This document shows positions 9,742-22,543 of a DNA stretch of 64,000 bases, piece after piece. The DNA is from Stutzerimonas kunmingensis (lineage in GTDB: Bacteria; Pseudomonadota; Gammaproteobacteria; Pseudomonadales; Pseudomonadaceae). Under the pieces are notes generated by a model. That model ran no database searches and was not told where the DNA came from. It saw nothing but the letters and a program-made list of their open reading frames with translations. The stretch's first letter is position 1, and the number at the start of each line of letters is the position of its first letter. The stretch spans positions 299,785 through 363,784 of the forward strand of contig NZ_JACXXG010000001.1 of NCBI RefSeq assembly GCF_014764705.1. Direction: 5' to 3'. A program made the translations under genes and the position numbers.

Positions 9742-10914
9742 ATGTCCCTGCGGATTCTTCTCATACTGGGCGCGCTCAGCGCGTTCGGTCCCCTGGCGAT
9801 CGACATGTACCTGCCGGCGTTCCCCTTGCTGGCGGAGTCGTTCGGCACCAGTGTCGATCACGTGCAGCTTTCGCTGGCGGCTTATTTCATCGGCCTGGCC
9901 ATCGGTCAGCTGGTCTACGGGCCGTTGGCCGATCGCTATGGGCGGCGCGGGCCGCTGCTGGTCGGCGTGACGCTCTTCACCCTGGCATCGCTGGCCAGCG
10001 CCTTTGTGCCGTCCATGGACTGGCTGATCGGCGTGCGTTTCGTCCAGGCTCTCGGTGGCTGTGCCGGCATGGTGGTAGCGCGTGCCGTGGTGCGTGACCT
10101 GTGCGACCCGATGACCAGCGCCAAGGTGTTCTCGCAGCTGATGCTGGTGATGGGCCTGGCGCCTATCCTCGCGCCGGTGGCGGGCGGCGCGTTGCTGGCG
10201 TCGTTCGGCTGGCCGTCGATCTTCATCCTGCTGACGCTGTTCAGCGCGATGTGCCTGGTGGCGGTCACGCTGTGGCTGCCGGAAACCTATCCGGCCGGGC
10301 TGCCGCGTCAGCCGATGTCCGGTGCGCTCGGGCAGTATCTGCGGCTGTTCCGTGATCGCTTCTTCATCGGCCACGTGCTGACCGGTGCGCTGTGCATGGC
10401 CGGCATGTTCGCCTACATCACCGGCTCGCCGTTCGTCTTCATCGAACTGTATGGTGTCAAACCCGAGCATTTCGGCTGGCTGTTCGGCGTCAATGCGGCG
10501 GGTTTCATCCTGATGGCGCAGGTCAACGTGCGGCTGGTGCGCTGGCGCGGGCCGGAGTTCTGGGTGCGGCGCTGGGTGTGGTTCTTCTTCGGCAGTGCGC
10601 TGGCGTTGTTGGCAGTGGCGGCAGCACAGCCGGAATCGCTCTGGCCGTTGCTGATTCCGCTGTTCTGCTGCGTGTCCTGCCTCGGTTGCCTGCTGCCGAA
10701 CGCCACGGCCTGCGCCATGGCCGACCAGCGCGCGAATGCCGGCAGCGCCTCGGCCTTGCTCGGCAGCATGCAGTTCACCATTGCCGCCATCGCCGCTTCC
10801 GCGGTGGGGGCTTTGCACAACGGCACCGCAGTGCCCTTGGCGGCGATCATCAGCCTGTGCGGTCTGCTGGCAACGATCGTCGCCTACACCACGGCGCGCG
10901 CCAGTACGGATTGA
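9742..10914 (+). CDS. Bcr/CflA family multidrug efflux MFS transporter
   Basis: Inner-membrane proton-coupled exporter of 390 residues with about 12 hydrophobic helices. Helix 1 contains GPLAIDMYLPAFP, diagnostic for the Bcr/CflA branch, and the loop 2-3 motif is GPLADRYGRRGPLL. The open frame extends upstream through the TetR gene on the other strand, so I chose the ATG at 9742, where the protein begins directly with helix 1. Its Shine-Dalgarno is weak. Divergent from the TetR repressor at 8890-9537, which probably controls it. The substrate is unknown. Confidence 0.9.
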   Translation: MSLRILLILGALSAFGPLAIDMYLPAFPLLAESFGTSVDHVQLSLAAYFIGLAIGQLVYGPLADRYGRRGPLLVGVTLFTLASLASAFVPSMDWLIGVRFVQALGGCAGMVVARAVVRDLCDPMTSAKVFSQLMLVMGLAPILAPVAGGALLASFGWPSIFILLTLFSAMCLVAVTLWLPETYPAGLPRQPMSGALGQYLRLFRDRFFIGHVLTGALCMAGMFAYITGSPFVFIELYGVKPEHFGWLFGVNAAGFILMAQVNVRLVRWRGPEFWVRRWVWFFFGSALALLAVAAAQPESLWPLLIPLFCCVSCLGCLLPNATACAMADQRANAGSASALLGSMQFTIAAIAASAVGALHNGTAVPLAAIISLCGLLATIVAYTTARASTD

Positions 10915-10917
10915 CTG

Positions 10918-11082
10918 TCAGGCGCTGAGTGGCAGGGGATGCGGCGCCTGCAGGCGACGGTGCAGAGTTTCGACGAAGGCGCGCGCTTCGGCTTCGCTGC
11001 GAAAGGTGACTTTCTGCCGGTCGAGGCACACCTGCCAGGCGCTGTCGGGTGACGGCGTCAGCGGGCGGACGAGAATGTGCAT
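10918..11082 (-). CDS. Small conserved hypothetical protein (54 aa)
   Basis: Protein of 54 residues beginning MHILVRPLTPSP, with an alternating charged C-terminal helix (SEAEARAFVETLHRRLQAP). No signal peptide or membrane segment. I prefer the ATG at 11082 because AGGAG lies 7 bases upstream; the frame extends ten codons further. I do not recognise the family. It is convergent with the MFS gene, with a gap of 3 bases. Confidence 0.6.
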   Translation of the reverse strand: MHILVRPLTPSPDSAWQVCLDRQKVTFRSEAEARAFVETLHRRLQAPHPLPLSA

Positions 11083-11182
11083 GGCGATCTCCTCGTGTGT
11101 GGGTCGCCGCACAGTCTAGGCGCAGCCATGGCTCGCGCGGCGAGCCATGGTGTCGCAGGTGGGCCGGGCGCCGACGAATGGC

Positions 11183-12592
<1,410 letters not shown>

Positions 12593-13219
12593 CTAGTCCA
12601 TGGCTTCCAGCTGGCTGCGCCCGCGGGTGATATCAGCGAGCAATCTCGCCAGCGGCTGCAGCTGAGCGGCGGGAAGGGCAATCTCCAGGGTCGCGCCTTC
12701 GGCATCGAAATGTTCGGCTTCCAGCAGCGCCTCGAATTCCGCCAGGCGTGCCTTGAACAGCGCCAGCTCGGCGAAGCGGCAATGACAGCGACAGCGCGAG
12801 CGCGACACCAGCTCGCTGCGTTCGCCGGCCTGCAGGCACTTCGCCGTGGTGCCGCCATAGGCACGGGCCAGGCCGCCAGTGCCGAGCTTGATGCCGCCGA
12901 ACCAGCGGATCACCACCACCGCGACCCGGTCGAAATCCTGCCCTTCGATGGCGGTGAGCATCGGCCGACCCGCCGTGCCGCCGGGCTCGCCGTCGTCGCT
13001 GAAACGGTACTGGTTGCCGATCTTCCACGCCCAGCAGTTATGCGTAGCGGTGGGATCGCTGACCGCCTGGATAAAGGCCTGGGCCTCTTCGGCGCTCTGC
13101 ACGGGTGCCGCCTTGGCCAGGAAGCGGCTTTTGCTGATGACTTCCAGCAATTCGCAGGGCGCGGACAGGGTGAAGGGCATGGCTGTTACGGCGTCGGTGA
13201 TGGTTTGCAGGGCGGCCAT
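12593..13219 (-). CDS. yigZ: YigZ/IMPACT family protein
   Basis: Protein of about 208 residues with the UPF0029/IMPACT N-terminal domain: the motifs FSDDGEPGGTAGRP and RWFGGIKLGTGGLARAYGG are diagnostic. A C-terminal DUF1949 domain (ferredoxin-like) follows. The molecular role is not established in bacteria; eukaryotic IMPACT binds ribosome-associated GCN1. The start is uncertain: ATG 13219 and ATG 13180 both lack a clear Shine-Dalgarno. Confidence 0.85.
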   Translation of the reverse strand: MAALQTITDAVTAMPFTLSAPCELLEVISKSRFLAKAAPVQSAEEAQAFIQAVSDPTATHNCWAWKIGNQYRFSDDGEPGGTAGRPMLTAIEGQDFDRVAVVVIRWFGGIKLGTGGLARAYGGTTAKCLQAGERSELVSRSRCRCHCRFAELALFKARLAEFEALLEAEHFDAEGATLEIALPAAQLQPLARLLADITRGRSQLEAMD

Positions 13220-13391
13220 TGTAGCGGCGCCGCCGCGGCTGCGCTGCGTCGTCCTGCAAGAGGCCATCCGGCGAACGGATTGAACTTCGCCGGACCGTCC
13301 AACCCCTATCTAGTAGGGCGCGGTTGCGCGCATGGCCTGGAGAGGCCCTGCCGTACCGCATTTCGCTGGCACATCGGATGGAGGACATTCC

Positions 13392-13721
13392 ATGCTCAAT
13401 TCCAGTTACCAGTCATGTATCCAGGCCTGTTCCAATTGCGCACTGGTCTGCGAGACCTGCGCGGCATCCTGCTTGCGCGAGGACGACGTGAAGATGATGG
13501 CGCGCTGCATCGAACTCGATCGTGACTGCGCCGACATGTGTGCGATCGCAGCAGTGCTGATGACCCGCGACAGTGCCTATGCCAAAGCCTTCTGCAAGCT
13601 TTGCGCGCAGGTCTGTCGCGATTGCGCCGAGGAGTGCGGCAAGCACAAGCACGACCATTGCCAGGCCTGCGCCGAGGCCTGTCGCAAGTGCGCTGAAGAG
13701 TGCGAAAAGATGGCAGCCTGA
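13392..13721 (+). CDS. Cys-rich four-helix-bundle copper-binding protein (DUF326/Csp-like)
   Basis: Protein of 109 residues with 19 cysteines, mostly in CxxxC and CxxC spacing along predicted helices (SCIQACSNCALVCETC near the start). This is the pattern of copper storage proteins (Csp), whose four-helix bundles bind many Cu(I) ions in the core. There is no signal peptide, so it is probably cytosolic and Csp3-like. A strong GGAGGA precedes the ATG at 13392. A clear terminator follows. It lies 4.5 kb from the cue/cop module, but no CueR box was seen upstream. Confidence 0.87.
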   Translation: MLNSSYQSCIQACSNCALVCETCAASCLREDDVKMMARCIELDRDCADMCAIAAVLMTRDSAYAKAFCKLCAQVCRDCAEECGKHKHDHCQACAEACRKCAEECEKMAA

Positions 13722-13738
13722 TCGGTTGTCGATTCGGA

Positions 13739-13760
13739 GGGCCGCAGCTGCGGCCCTTTT
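13739..13760 (+). terminator. Intrinsic terminator after the Csp-like gene
   Basis: Self-complementary GGGCCGCAGCTGCGGCCC (13739-13756) followed by TTTT. It lies between the Csp-like gene and the convergent DUF1826 gene, and the T-run favours the plus strand. Confidence 0.8.
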
Positions 13761-13763
13761 GCT

Positions 13764-14407
13764 TCAGCTCAGCCAGTCCAGCGTCAGGATCAGACGGTGC
13801 TCAGCCGTTGTCGCCTGCGGCGAGCGATGAATGATCCCGGCGCCTTCGTTACCCAGCCATTTCTCCCCCTTGAACAACGCCACGTCGCCAACCCCGAGCT
13901 GCTGGATGGCCGCCGGATCAGTCGGTTCGGCTGCCGGATCGCCCAGGCGCCGACGCTGCATGCCGCCCTCCTGAAGCCATTCGCTACCTGCGCCGGCGTA
14001 GGTGGTGATCAGCCGCAGCGGTACGTGATCGACGTGAAAGCGCGGGCACATGGGCTTGTCCAGCATGCGCAGACGCAAGCCAATGCGCCGCGCATCGACC
14101 AGGCAGCTGAACGCCCGCACCAGCCAGGACACGTCGGCGACGAAACCGGCACGGCCGGCAAGGTCTCGATAAGCCGCCGCCAGGTTTGGCAGTTGCAGCT
14201 CACCGTCGCCGGTCGGTTCGAGGGTCAGCGATTCCGCCAGCGGCTCGCCCAGGGCCAGGAGTGTCTCGGCGAACTCGGCAATGTGCAGCGGCAGCTGGCG
14301 CTGCCATACGCTGAGGTTGACGCCATCGTTCAGCGCTTCGCCGAGTACTGCCGGGGAGTCGCCCAGCAACTGGCGCGGCTGTGGGCGGATGATCTGCTGC
14401 GCCAGCA

Positions 14408-14408
<1 letters not shown>
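13764..14408 (-). CDS. DUF1826 domain-containing protein
   Basis: Protein of 214 residues of the DUF1826 family, recognised by its core HVDHVPLRLITTY and LFKGEKWLG segments. Its His, Asp and Glu pattern recalls 2OG-oxygenase-like or metal-binding folds, but the activity is unknown. Its ATG overlaps the TGA of the zigA homologue by one base (TGATG), so it is translationally coupled as the third gene of the putative Zur-controlled operon dksA2-zigA-DUF1826. That context suggests a role under zinc limitation. Confidence 0.8.
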
Positions 14409-15610
<1,202 letters not shown>

Positions 15611-15619
15611 GGCGGTCTC

Positions 15620-16024
15620 TCAGGCGGAACGTTGGTGTTTTTCGCGCTGTTCCTGGCGTTGCTTCGCCTCGATGGACAGCGTCGTGGTGGGGCGCAACAG
15701 CAGGCGCTGCAGCCCGATGGGTTCGCCAGTCTCGGCGCACCAGCCGTATTCGCCGCGGGCGATGGCATCCAGCGCGGCGTCGATCTTGTCGAGCAGCTTT
15801 TTCTCCCGCTCCAGCACACGCAGCTGCCAGTGACGCTGTTCTTCTGCGCTGCCGATGTCGGCGGGGTCGCTGCTCGGCTCCTGTTCGCGCAGCGCCTGGA
15901 ATTCTTCCTCGATACGCGCCTGCAGCTCGGCACGCTGGTGCAAAAGCAGGTCGCGGAAGAAAGCCTGCTGCTCTGCGTTCATGTACGCCTCGGCGGGCTG
16001 GGCGAGTAGTTCGGCTTCGGTCAT
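15620..16024 (-). CDS. dksA2: DksA2, zinc-finger-less DksA paralogue
   Basis: RNA-polymerase secondary-channel protein of 134 residues that works with ppGpp. A coiled coil (about residues 22-90) carries the acidic tip Asp53/Asp56. The globular domain keeps only Cys96; the other three Cys of the DksA zinc finger are absent, and even the second Cys retained in some DksA2 proteins is Ser117 here. This fits a zinc-independent stand-in for DksA during zinc starvation. I chose the ATG at 16024 from family length; it has no Shine-Dalgarno. It heads the dksA2-zigA-DUF1826 operon, with a Zur-like box just upstream. Confidence 0.92.
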   Translation of the reverse strand: MTEAELLAQPAEAYMNAEQQAFFRDLLLHQRAELQARIEEEFQALREQEPSSDPADIGSAEEQRHWQLRVLEREKKLLDKIDAALDAIARGEYGWCAETGEPIGLQRLLLRPTTTLSIEAKQRQEQREKHQRSA

Positions 16025-16050
16025 CGGGAGGCATGTGTCGGAAATAATGT

Positions 16051-16075
16051 AAGAGTTATAACATAACAATTATGT
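16051..16075 (-). promoter_or_regulatory. Zur-box-like palindrome upstream of dksA2
   Basis: GTTATAACATAAC at 16055-16067 is a perfect GTTAT-n3-ATAAC palindrome, matching the core of gammaproteobacterial Zur boxes (GTTATANNATAAC type). An overlapping second dyad CATAA-n3-TTATG occupies 16063-16075. It lies 31 bases upstream of the dksA2 ATG, where bound Zur would block transcription when zinc is sufficient. Confidence 0.8.
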
Positions 16076-16139
16076 TCGTAATGCAAGCGCTGTTTGCGTG
16101 TCGAGCGGCGCACCGGTAAGCGCGTTGTTCCGAGGCAAA

Positions 16140-16175
16140 GAAAAAGCCCGCGGCGCGGATCGCGCGGCGGGCTCG
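16140..16175 (-). terminator. Intrinsic terminator of the rut operon
   Basis: On the minus strand a GC-rich stem of 13 bp with one mismatch (AGCCCGCCGCGCG against CGCGCCGCGGGCT, loop of about three bases) is followed directly by TTTTTC. It lies 25 bases after the rutF stop. Confidence 0.88.
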
Positions 16176-16197
16176 GGTGTTGATGGGGGCTGGGCGG

Positions 16198-16725
16198 TCA
16201 GACGGCGCCGGGCAGCCCGTGGTAGTTGCGACCGAAGTACACCAGCGCATCGCTGCTGTCGCGGCGGTACACGGCGAGCACTTCGCAGTAGAGGATGTCG
16301 TGGGTGCCGACGCTGGCGCTGTGGCTGATGCGGCAGTCGAACGACACGGTGGCGCCGTCGAGCAGCGGCGAGCCGGTCACGCCGGTGCTCCACTGTGCTG
16401 CGGCGAAGCGTTCTGTCATGGGCGTCTTGCCGCCGAACAGGTTGGACAGGTCCCGCTGTGCGCCGGCCAGGGTGTTCACGCACAGCTGCCCGTTGGCGGT
16501 GACGATGGGATGTGCCGATGCGCTGCGGTTCAGGCACACCAGCAGCGTCGGTGGTTCGTCGGTGACGCTGCACACCGCGGTGGCGGTGAAGCCGGCGCGG
16601 CCGCTGGGGCCGTCGGTGGTGATGATGTTGACTGCCGCGGCCAGCCGCGCCATGGCATCACGATAATCCTCACGAATCACTGGAGCGCTGAATTGACTGG
16701 TGGTTTCGCATTGAGCCAGTTGCAT
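16198..16725 (-). CDS. rutF: RutF, FMN reductase of the pyrimidine pathway
   Basis: NADH:FMN oxidoreductase of 175 residues that regenerates reduced FMN for RutA. The flavin-reductase-like domain covers almost the whole protein ([21 protein letters not shown], then VNTLAG and FDCRI). It is the last gene of rutABCDEF, 13 bases downstream of rutE, and is followed by a strong terminator. There is no rutG uracil permease after it, unlike in E. coli. Confidence 0.92.
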   Translation of the reverse strand: MQLAQCETTSQFSAPVIREDYRDAMARLAAAVNIITTDGPSGRAGFTATAVCSVTDEPPTLLVCLNRSASAHPIVTANGQLCVNTLAGAQRDLSNLFGGKTPMTERFAAAQWSTGVTGSPLLDGATVSFDCRISHSASVGTHDILYCEVLAVYRRDSSDALVYFGRNYHGLPGAV

Positions 16726-16738
16726 GGTCGGTTCTCCA

Positions 16739-17329
16739 TCAGGCGAGGACGCAGGCGCGGTCGAAGGGCAGGCGTGGCAGGCGGTCGCGCAGCTTGCTGG
16801 CGTCGCCGTAGCCGAGGTTGATCAGCAGGTTTGATTTCCAGCTCGTGCCAGCGAAGAAAGCGGCATCCAGCGCCTTGCCGTCGAAGCCGGACATCGGTCC
16901 GCAATCGAGCCCCAAAGCGCGGGCGGCGAGGATCAGGTAGCCGGCCTGCAGCGAGCTGTTGCGCAGCGCGTTCTCGGTGATCAGTGCCGGTTGCCCGGCG
17001 TACCAGCTGCGGGCGTCGGCAAAGGGGAACAGCTCTGCCAGGGTCTCCGGAAAGTCCTCGTCATAGGCGACGATCACCGTGACCGGCGCGGCCATGGTCT
17101 TTTCGAGATTGCCCTTGGACAGGCAGGGCGCGAGCTTTGCCTTTCCCTCCGGCGTGCGTACGAAGACAAAGCGGCCGGGGCAGCTGTTGACGGCGGTCGG
17201 GCCGAGGCGGACGTGCTCGTAGAGTTGTTCGAGCAGGGCATCCGGCACTGCTTTGTCGAGCCAGGCGTTGTGGGTGCGGGCGTCGCTGAACAGCGTGGCG
17301 AGGGCATTCGAGTCGATGGGGGCGTGCAT
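16739..17329 (-). CDS. rutE: RutE, malonic semialdehyde reductase
   Basis: Nitroreductase-fold flavoenzyme of 196 residues reducing malonic semialdehyde, a toxic end product of uracil breakdown, to 3-hydroxypropionate. The motifs [17 protein letters not shown] and [15 protein letters not shown] are typical of RutE. ATG 17329 follows an AGGA ribosome site; the frame extends further upstream into rutD. It lies 10 bases downstream of rutD. Confidence 0.92.
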   Translation of the reverse strand: MHAPIDSNALATLFSDARTHNAWLDKAVPDALLEQLYEHVRLGPTAVNSCPGRFVFVRTPEGKAKLAPCLSKGNLEKTMAAPVTVIVAYDEDFPETLAELFPFADARSWYAGQPALITENALRNSSLQAGYLILAARALGLDCGPMSGFDGKALDAAFFAGTSWKSNLLINLGYGDASKLRDRLPRLPFDRACVLA

Positions 17330-17339
17330 GTTCGGGTCC

Positions 17340-18137
17340 TCAGGCTGCTGCGACCTGTCCGCATTGCTCGGCAAGATGGTCCAGCAGGATCTGGTTGAAG
17401 GGTTCGCTGTCGCTGACGCTGGACGCGTGGCCACCGTAGTTCAGCAACGCCAGTTGGGCATTGGGCAGGACGTCAGCCAGGTGCTGCGAATGCTGCCAGG
17501 GCACCAGCATGTCGTCGCGGTTGGCGATCAGCAGGGTCGGAGTGGTGATGCGCGACAGCTCGGCCTCGATATCGAAGGCCAGCAGTGCCTCGATACGCCG
17601 CACCAGATTCATCGTCGCTGGGAAATGCGCCAGTGCATGGGCATCGTCGCGTGCCAGTCGCTCGCTGTTGGCCGCGATCCAGTCGGCCGGGTAGAGAAAC
17701 AGCGACTGCGCCTGCACATAGGCTGCCGGGCCACTGTCGCGCAACAGGTTCAGGCGCACCGCGAAACAGCGCGCACTGTGCGGGTTGGGGCTGCTCCAGG
17801 CATTGATCGGTACCAGACTCTGCAGCAACTGCGGCCGCAGCAGGGCGATCTGCAAGCCGACCAGCCCACCGAGGGCATGGCCGATGAAGTGGCAGCGGCG
17901 GATGCCCAGGGTGTCCAGCAGCTCCAGTAATTCCACTGCCATGGACTCGATGGAATAGCCCGCCGGCAGGTTCGCCGGACTCCTGTTGGTCCCCAGCTGA
18001 TCGTAGACCAGCACCCGGTAGTCCTGGGTCAGCGCCGGCAGCTGCGGTGTCCAGAAGGCGGCGGCGCCGCCGAGGCCGGAGCTGAGCACCAGAGTCGGCG
18101 CATCCGGCTCCATGCGGCCATGAAGTTCGTAGTGCAT
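17340..18137 (-). CDS. rutD: RutD, alpha/beta hydrolase (aminoacrylate/carbamate hydrolase)
   Basis: Alpha/beta-hydrolase-fold protein of 265 residues proposed to speed aminoacrylate or carbamate hydrolysis in uracil catabolism. The nucleophile elbow is GHALGG, so the usual Ser is Ala; RutD proteins are known to have a poorly conserved elbow, and this may be normal for the family. [12 protein letters not shown] lies in the usual position. GGAGG precedes ATG 18137. Fourth gene of the rut operon. Confidence 0.9.
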   Translation of the reverse strand: MHYELHGRMEPDAPTLVLSSGLGGAAAFWTPQLPALTQDYRVLVYDQLGTNRSPANLPAGYSIESMAVELLELLDTLGIRRCHFIGHALGGLVGLQIALLRPQLLQSLVPINAWSSPNPHSARCFAVRLNLLRDSGPAAYVQAQSLFLYPADWIAANSERLARDDAHALAHFPATMNLVRRIEALLAFDIEAELSRITTPTLLIANRDDMLVPWQHSQHLADVLPNAQLALLNYGGHASSVSDSEPFNQILLDHLAEQCGQVAAA

Positions 18138-18202
18138 GTCATTCCCTCCGCGAGGTCGATCAGCGGGCCGCGGGCGTGCCGGCTGACCCGCTCTGGCAGG
18201 CG

Positions 18203-19414
<1,212 letters not shown>

Positions 19415-19415
<1 letters not shown>

Positions 19416-20497
19416 CAGGCCGACTCCTTCAGCGCGGTGACGTGCCGACGGCTCTGCATCAGCGGCTGAATCTTCTGGCCGAAGGCTTCGACGCCTTCGA
19501 GGAAGTCATCGAAGGTCAGCATCACGCCCTGCATGCCGGGCACCGTGGCGATCTCATCGAGCATCCGCGCGACGTTGGCGTAGGAACCCACCAGCGTGCC
19601 CATGTTGATGTTCACCGCCGAAGTTGGGTCGGCCATCTGCCGGATGTTGCTGTCAGCGCCCTTGTCGGCGGCACCCTGCTCGCCGAGCCAGGCGATGGCT
19701 TCCTCATCCGCGCCGGCCTTGTAGTGCTCCCACTTGGCGCGGGCGGCTTCGTCGGTTTCGTCGGCGATGACCATGAACAGCACGCAGGACGTCACGTGGC
19801 GGCCGGTCTTCTCGGTGGCCTTGAGTAGCCGCTCGGTGGCCGGGGCGAAGGCGGTCGGCGTGTTCACACCCTTGCCGAAGCAGAAGTTGTAATCGGCGTA
19901 CTGCGCCGAGAAGGCCATGCCGGCATCGGATGAGCCCGCGCAGATGATCTTCATGTCCGCCTGCGGTTTCGGACTGACGCGGCAGTCCTCCATCTGGAAG
20001 TGCTCGCCCTTGAAGTCGCTGCGGCCGGTGGCCCAGAGGTCGCGCAGCACCTGGGCGTATTCGCCGAGATACTGGTAACGCGTGCCGAAGAATTCATCGC
20101 CTGGCCACATGCCCATCTGTGTGTATTCCGGCTTCTGCCAGCCGGTCACCAGATTCACGCCAAAGCGCCCGCCCGAGATCGAGTCGATGGTCGAGGCCAT
20201 GCGCGCGACGATGGCTGGCGGCAGGGTCAGCGTTGCGGCAGTCGCGAACAGCTGGATCTTGCTGGTGACCGCCGCCAGACCCGCCATCAGCGTGAAGGAT
20301 TCCAGGTTGTGTTCCCAGAACTCGGTCTTACCACCGAAGCCGCGCAGCTTGATCATCGACAGCGCGAAGTCGAAGCCGTAACCCTCGGCCTTCTGCACGA
20401 TGGCCTTGTTCAGCTCGAAGGTCGGCATGTACTGCGGCGCATTCTCGGAGATGAGCCAGCCGTTGTTGCCGATCGGAATGAAAACACCAACATCCAT
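19415..20497 (-). CDS. rutA: RutA, FMN-dependent uracil monooxygenase
   Basis: Luciferase-like flavin monooxygenase of 360 residues that opens the uracil ring between N3 and C4, starting the Rut pathway. The beginning [17 protein letters not shown] and the segment [15 protein letters not shown] are strongly conserved in RutA. ATG 20497 has AGAGG upstream. It heads the rutABCDEF operon and is divergent from rutR with a RutR-type operator between them. Confidence 0.95.
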
Positions 20498-20638
20498 GGG
20501 TCGCACCTCTGTACGCAATGGCTAGAAAGCGCTGCCCGAACGTGACGGGCAGGGTCGAGGGTGCATTAGCAGGATGCAGGCCAGAAAGTGAATTGCCTTT
20601 TTTATCAACGAGATAAGTAGCTTGTGTGGTGCGATGTG

Positions 20639-20650
20639 GACCATTTGGTC
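20639..20650. promoter_or_regulatory. RutR operator in the rutA-rutR gap
   Basis: GACCATTTGGTC, a perfect inverted repeat of GACCA around two central T bases. It matches the published RutR consensus TGACCAnnTGGTCA at 10 of 12 defined positions (the outermost T and A are not kept). It lies 141 bases upstream of rutA. RutR releases DNA when it binds uracil. Confidence 0.85.
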
Positions 20651-20779
20651 TGAATCAGAGCACCTGGTTTGTGCGCGGCGCACGAAGATCGTGCAGCAGT
20701 CGCTTGCTGCCTTCGTCGCTCGTGCGTCGCACGCTCGCCGCGCTACAGTAGCGCCTCGTTCGAACCATCCGGTAATCCC

Positions 20780-21490
20780 GTGACAGACCAGCCCCCCGTT
20801 CCGCCCCGCAAGCGCCTTACCGCCAGCAAGACACCACGGCCAAAGGGCGCAGTCCGCGTACCGAGCGCCAGCGCCCAGGACCGCCGCCTGCGAATGATCG
20901 AAAGCAAACGCGCCAGCATTCTTCAGGCCGCGCTGGAGCTGTTCTCCCGCTTCGGCCTGCACGGCACCAGCCTCGACCAGGTGGCGACCCAGGCAGACGT
21001 CTCCAAGACCAACCTTTTGTACTACTTCGGCAACAAGGAAGAGCTATACACCAACGTCCTGCGGCAGCTGCTGGAGGTCTGGTTGCAGCCGCTGCAAGCA
21101 TTCAGCGTCGAGCAGGACCCGGTCGAGGCGATCCGCGACTACCTGCGGGTCAAGCTCGAACTCTCCCGCGATCATCCCGCCGAATCGCGGCTGTTCTGCA
21201 TGGAGATCATGCAGGGCGCGCCTCTGCTGCTGGGTGAGTTGCAACAGCCGCTGCACGATCTGGTGGAAAACAAGGTCGCCGTGATCCAGGCCTGGATCGA
21301 CGCCGGCAAGCTCGCCCCCATCGCGCCGCACCACCTGATCTTCTCGCTCTGGGCGACCACCCAGCACTACGCCGACTTCCGCGTGCAGGTCGAGGCCGTG
21401 GCCGGCAAGACCCTGGATGATCCGGCGTTCTTCGAGGAAACGCTCAAGAGCCTGCAGTCGCTGATCCTCGATGGGGTGAGGCCGCGTTGA
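20780..21490 (+). CDS. rutR: RutR, TetR-family regulator of pyrimidine catabolism
   Basis: TetR-family repressor of 236 residues. The N-terminal KTPRPKGAVR tract and the helix-turn-helix (TSLDQVATQADVSKTNLLYYF) are typical of RutR; the ligand domain includes FCMEIMQGAPLL. I chose GTG 20780 because the conserved KTPRPKGAVR tract lies downstream of it and the preceding residues look non-coding. An ATG in frame at 20669 would overlap the operator region, and ATG 20894 would remove the conserved tract. Divergent from the rut operon. Confidence 0.9.
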   Translation: MTDQPPVPPRKRLTASKTPRPKGAVRVPSASAQDRRLRMIESKRASILQAALELFSRFGLHGTSLDQVATQADVSKTNLLYYFGNKEELYTNVLRQLLEVWLQPLQAFSVEQDPVEAIRDYLRVKLELSRDHPAESRLFCMEIMQGAPLLLGELQQPLHDLVENKVAVIQAWIDAGKLAPIAPHHLIFSLWATTQHYADFRVQVEAVAGKTLDDPAFFEETLKSLQSLILDGVRPR

Positions 21491-21492
21491 GC

Positions 21493-21957
21493 ATGCTTTC
21501 CATCAAGCCGCCACGCTCCACGCTGAGCTGGCTCGGCCTGAAACTGCTGTCGATTAATCTGATCGCGCTGAGCCTTTCCGCCTGCTTCGAGGAGGCGCCG
21601 CAAGTAAACCCGCGGGCTAAGGACGTCACCGTGTCGACCGCCGCTAACTTCGCCCGCGCGCTCGTTTCCAGCGACTTCACCGAGGCTCATGCACTTCTCT
21701 CAACGCAGGCGCAGCAGCGATATTCCGCAGCGCAACTGCAGCAGGCTTATGCCGACATGACCTCCTACGGCGATGGGCCGGGCGCAGTGGATGGCCACGT
21801 CGAATTCATGGATGACTGGCCCGCCCGGCAATCGCAGGACATCGGTTGGGCCTACGTGTCGATTACCGGTGCAGGATTCATCGAGGCCGTGACGGTAGTC
21901 GTCGTTGATGAACGCGGCGCTGCGAAGATTCGCGAAATCGAATGGGGGCGTCCCTGA
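21493..21957 (+). CDS. Putative lipoprotein, unknown function
   Basis: Protein of 154 residues with a type II signal peptide (hydrophobic residues 13-29, lipobox LSAC with Cys31). The mature part, with STAANFARALVSSDFTEAHALLS, resembles NTF2-like or DUF4878-type small alpha+beta domains. It starts two bases after the rutR stop; a TTG at 21487 overlapping that stop is a possible alternative. Its link to pyrimidine metabolism is only positional. Confidence 0.7.
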   Translation: MLSIKPPRSTLSWLGLKLLSINLIALSLSACFEEAPQVNPRAKDVTVSTAANFARALVSSDFTEAHALLSTQAQQRYSAAQLQQAYADMTSYGDGPGAVDGHVEFMDDWPARQSQDIGWAYVSITGAGFIEAVTVVVVDERGAAKIREIEWGRP

Positions 21958-22153
21958 CTTGCCCCGGTCAACGCTAACGCTCTAGCGGCGAAGAACCGCT
22001 GCCTAGCGGCTGCCGTACGCCGCGTTCACCGGCTCACCCGCTGCAATCACCTTGCGCGAATGGCCACTGCTGTCTGTACTGGCTGGTCTAACCGTGCGCG
22101 GGCCGGAGCGCCTTGGGCAACCTCCGGCATCAGCGCCCTCATGGAGTGAAACG

Positions 22154-22528
22154 ATGAAACCGACATTCCAGCCTGGCCGAAATATCGCGATGAAGGTGCC
22201 TGCCCACGAATACCAGCGGACGCTCGTGTTCTACCGCGAGACGCTCGCACTGGAAGAACTCACCCCGGCGGGCGCTGAAGGTGAGCACACGCCGCGCTTC
22301 GATTTCGGCGGCAAGGTGCTCTGGCTGGACTGCGTGCCGGGCATCAGCCAGGCGGAGATATGGCTGGAGGTCGTCACGGATGACCTGGAAGGTGCTGCCG
22401 CCCACTTTGAGGAACGCGCCTGCACCCGCCGGGACGAAATCGAAGCGCTGCCGGAAGGCTTCAGGGCGTTCTGGATATCGAGCCCGGCCAATATCATCCA
22501 TCTGGTTTCCGAAGACACTGCGTCCTGA
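22154..22528 (+). CDS. VOC-family (glyoxalase/bleomycin-resistance-like) protein
   Basis: Protein of 124 residues with a vicinal-oxygen-chelate fold: opening NIAMKVPAHEYQRTLVFYRETLAL and the end NIIHLVSED carry the usual beta-alpha-beta pattern. The substrate is unknown. GGAGTG precedes ATG 22154; the open frame runs about 100 bases further upstream without a ribosome site. Fifteen bases before the GIY-YIG gene, so possibly co-transcribed. Confidence 0.75.
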   Translation: MKPTFQPGRNIAMKVPAHEYQRTLVFYRETLALEELTPAGAEGEHTPRFDFGGKVLWLDCVPGISQAEIWLEVVTDDLEGAAAHFEERACTRRDEIEALPEGFRAFWISSPANIIHLVSEDTAS

Positions 22529-22543
22529 CATACAGGCGGCCTG

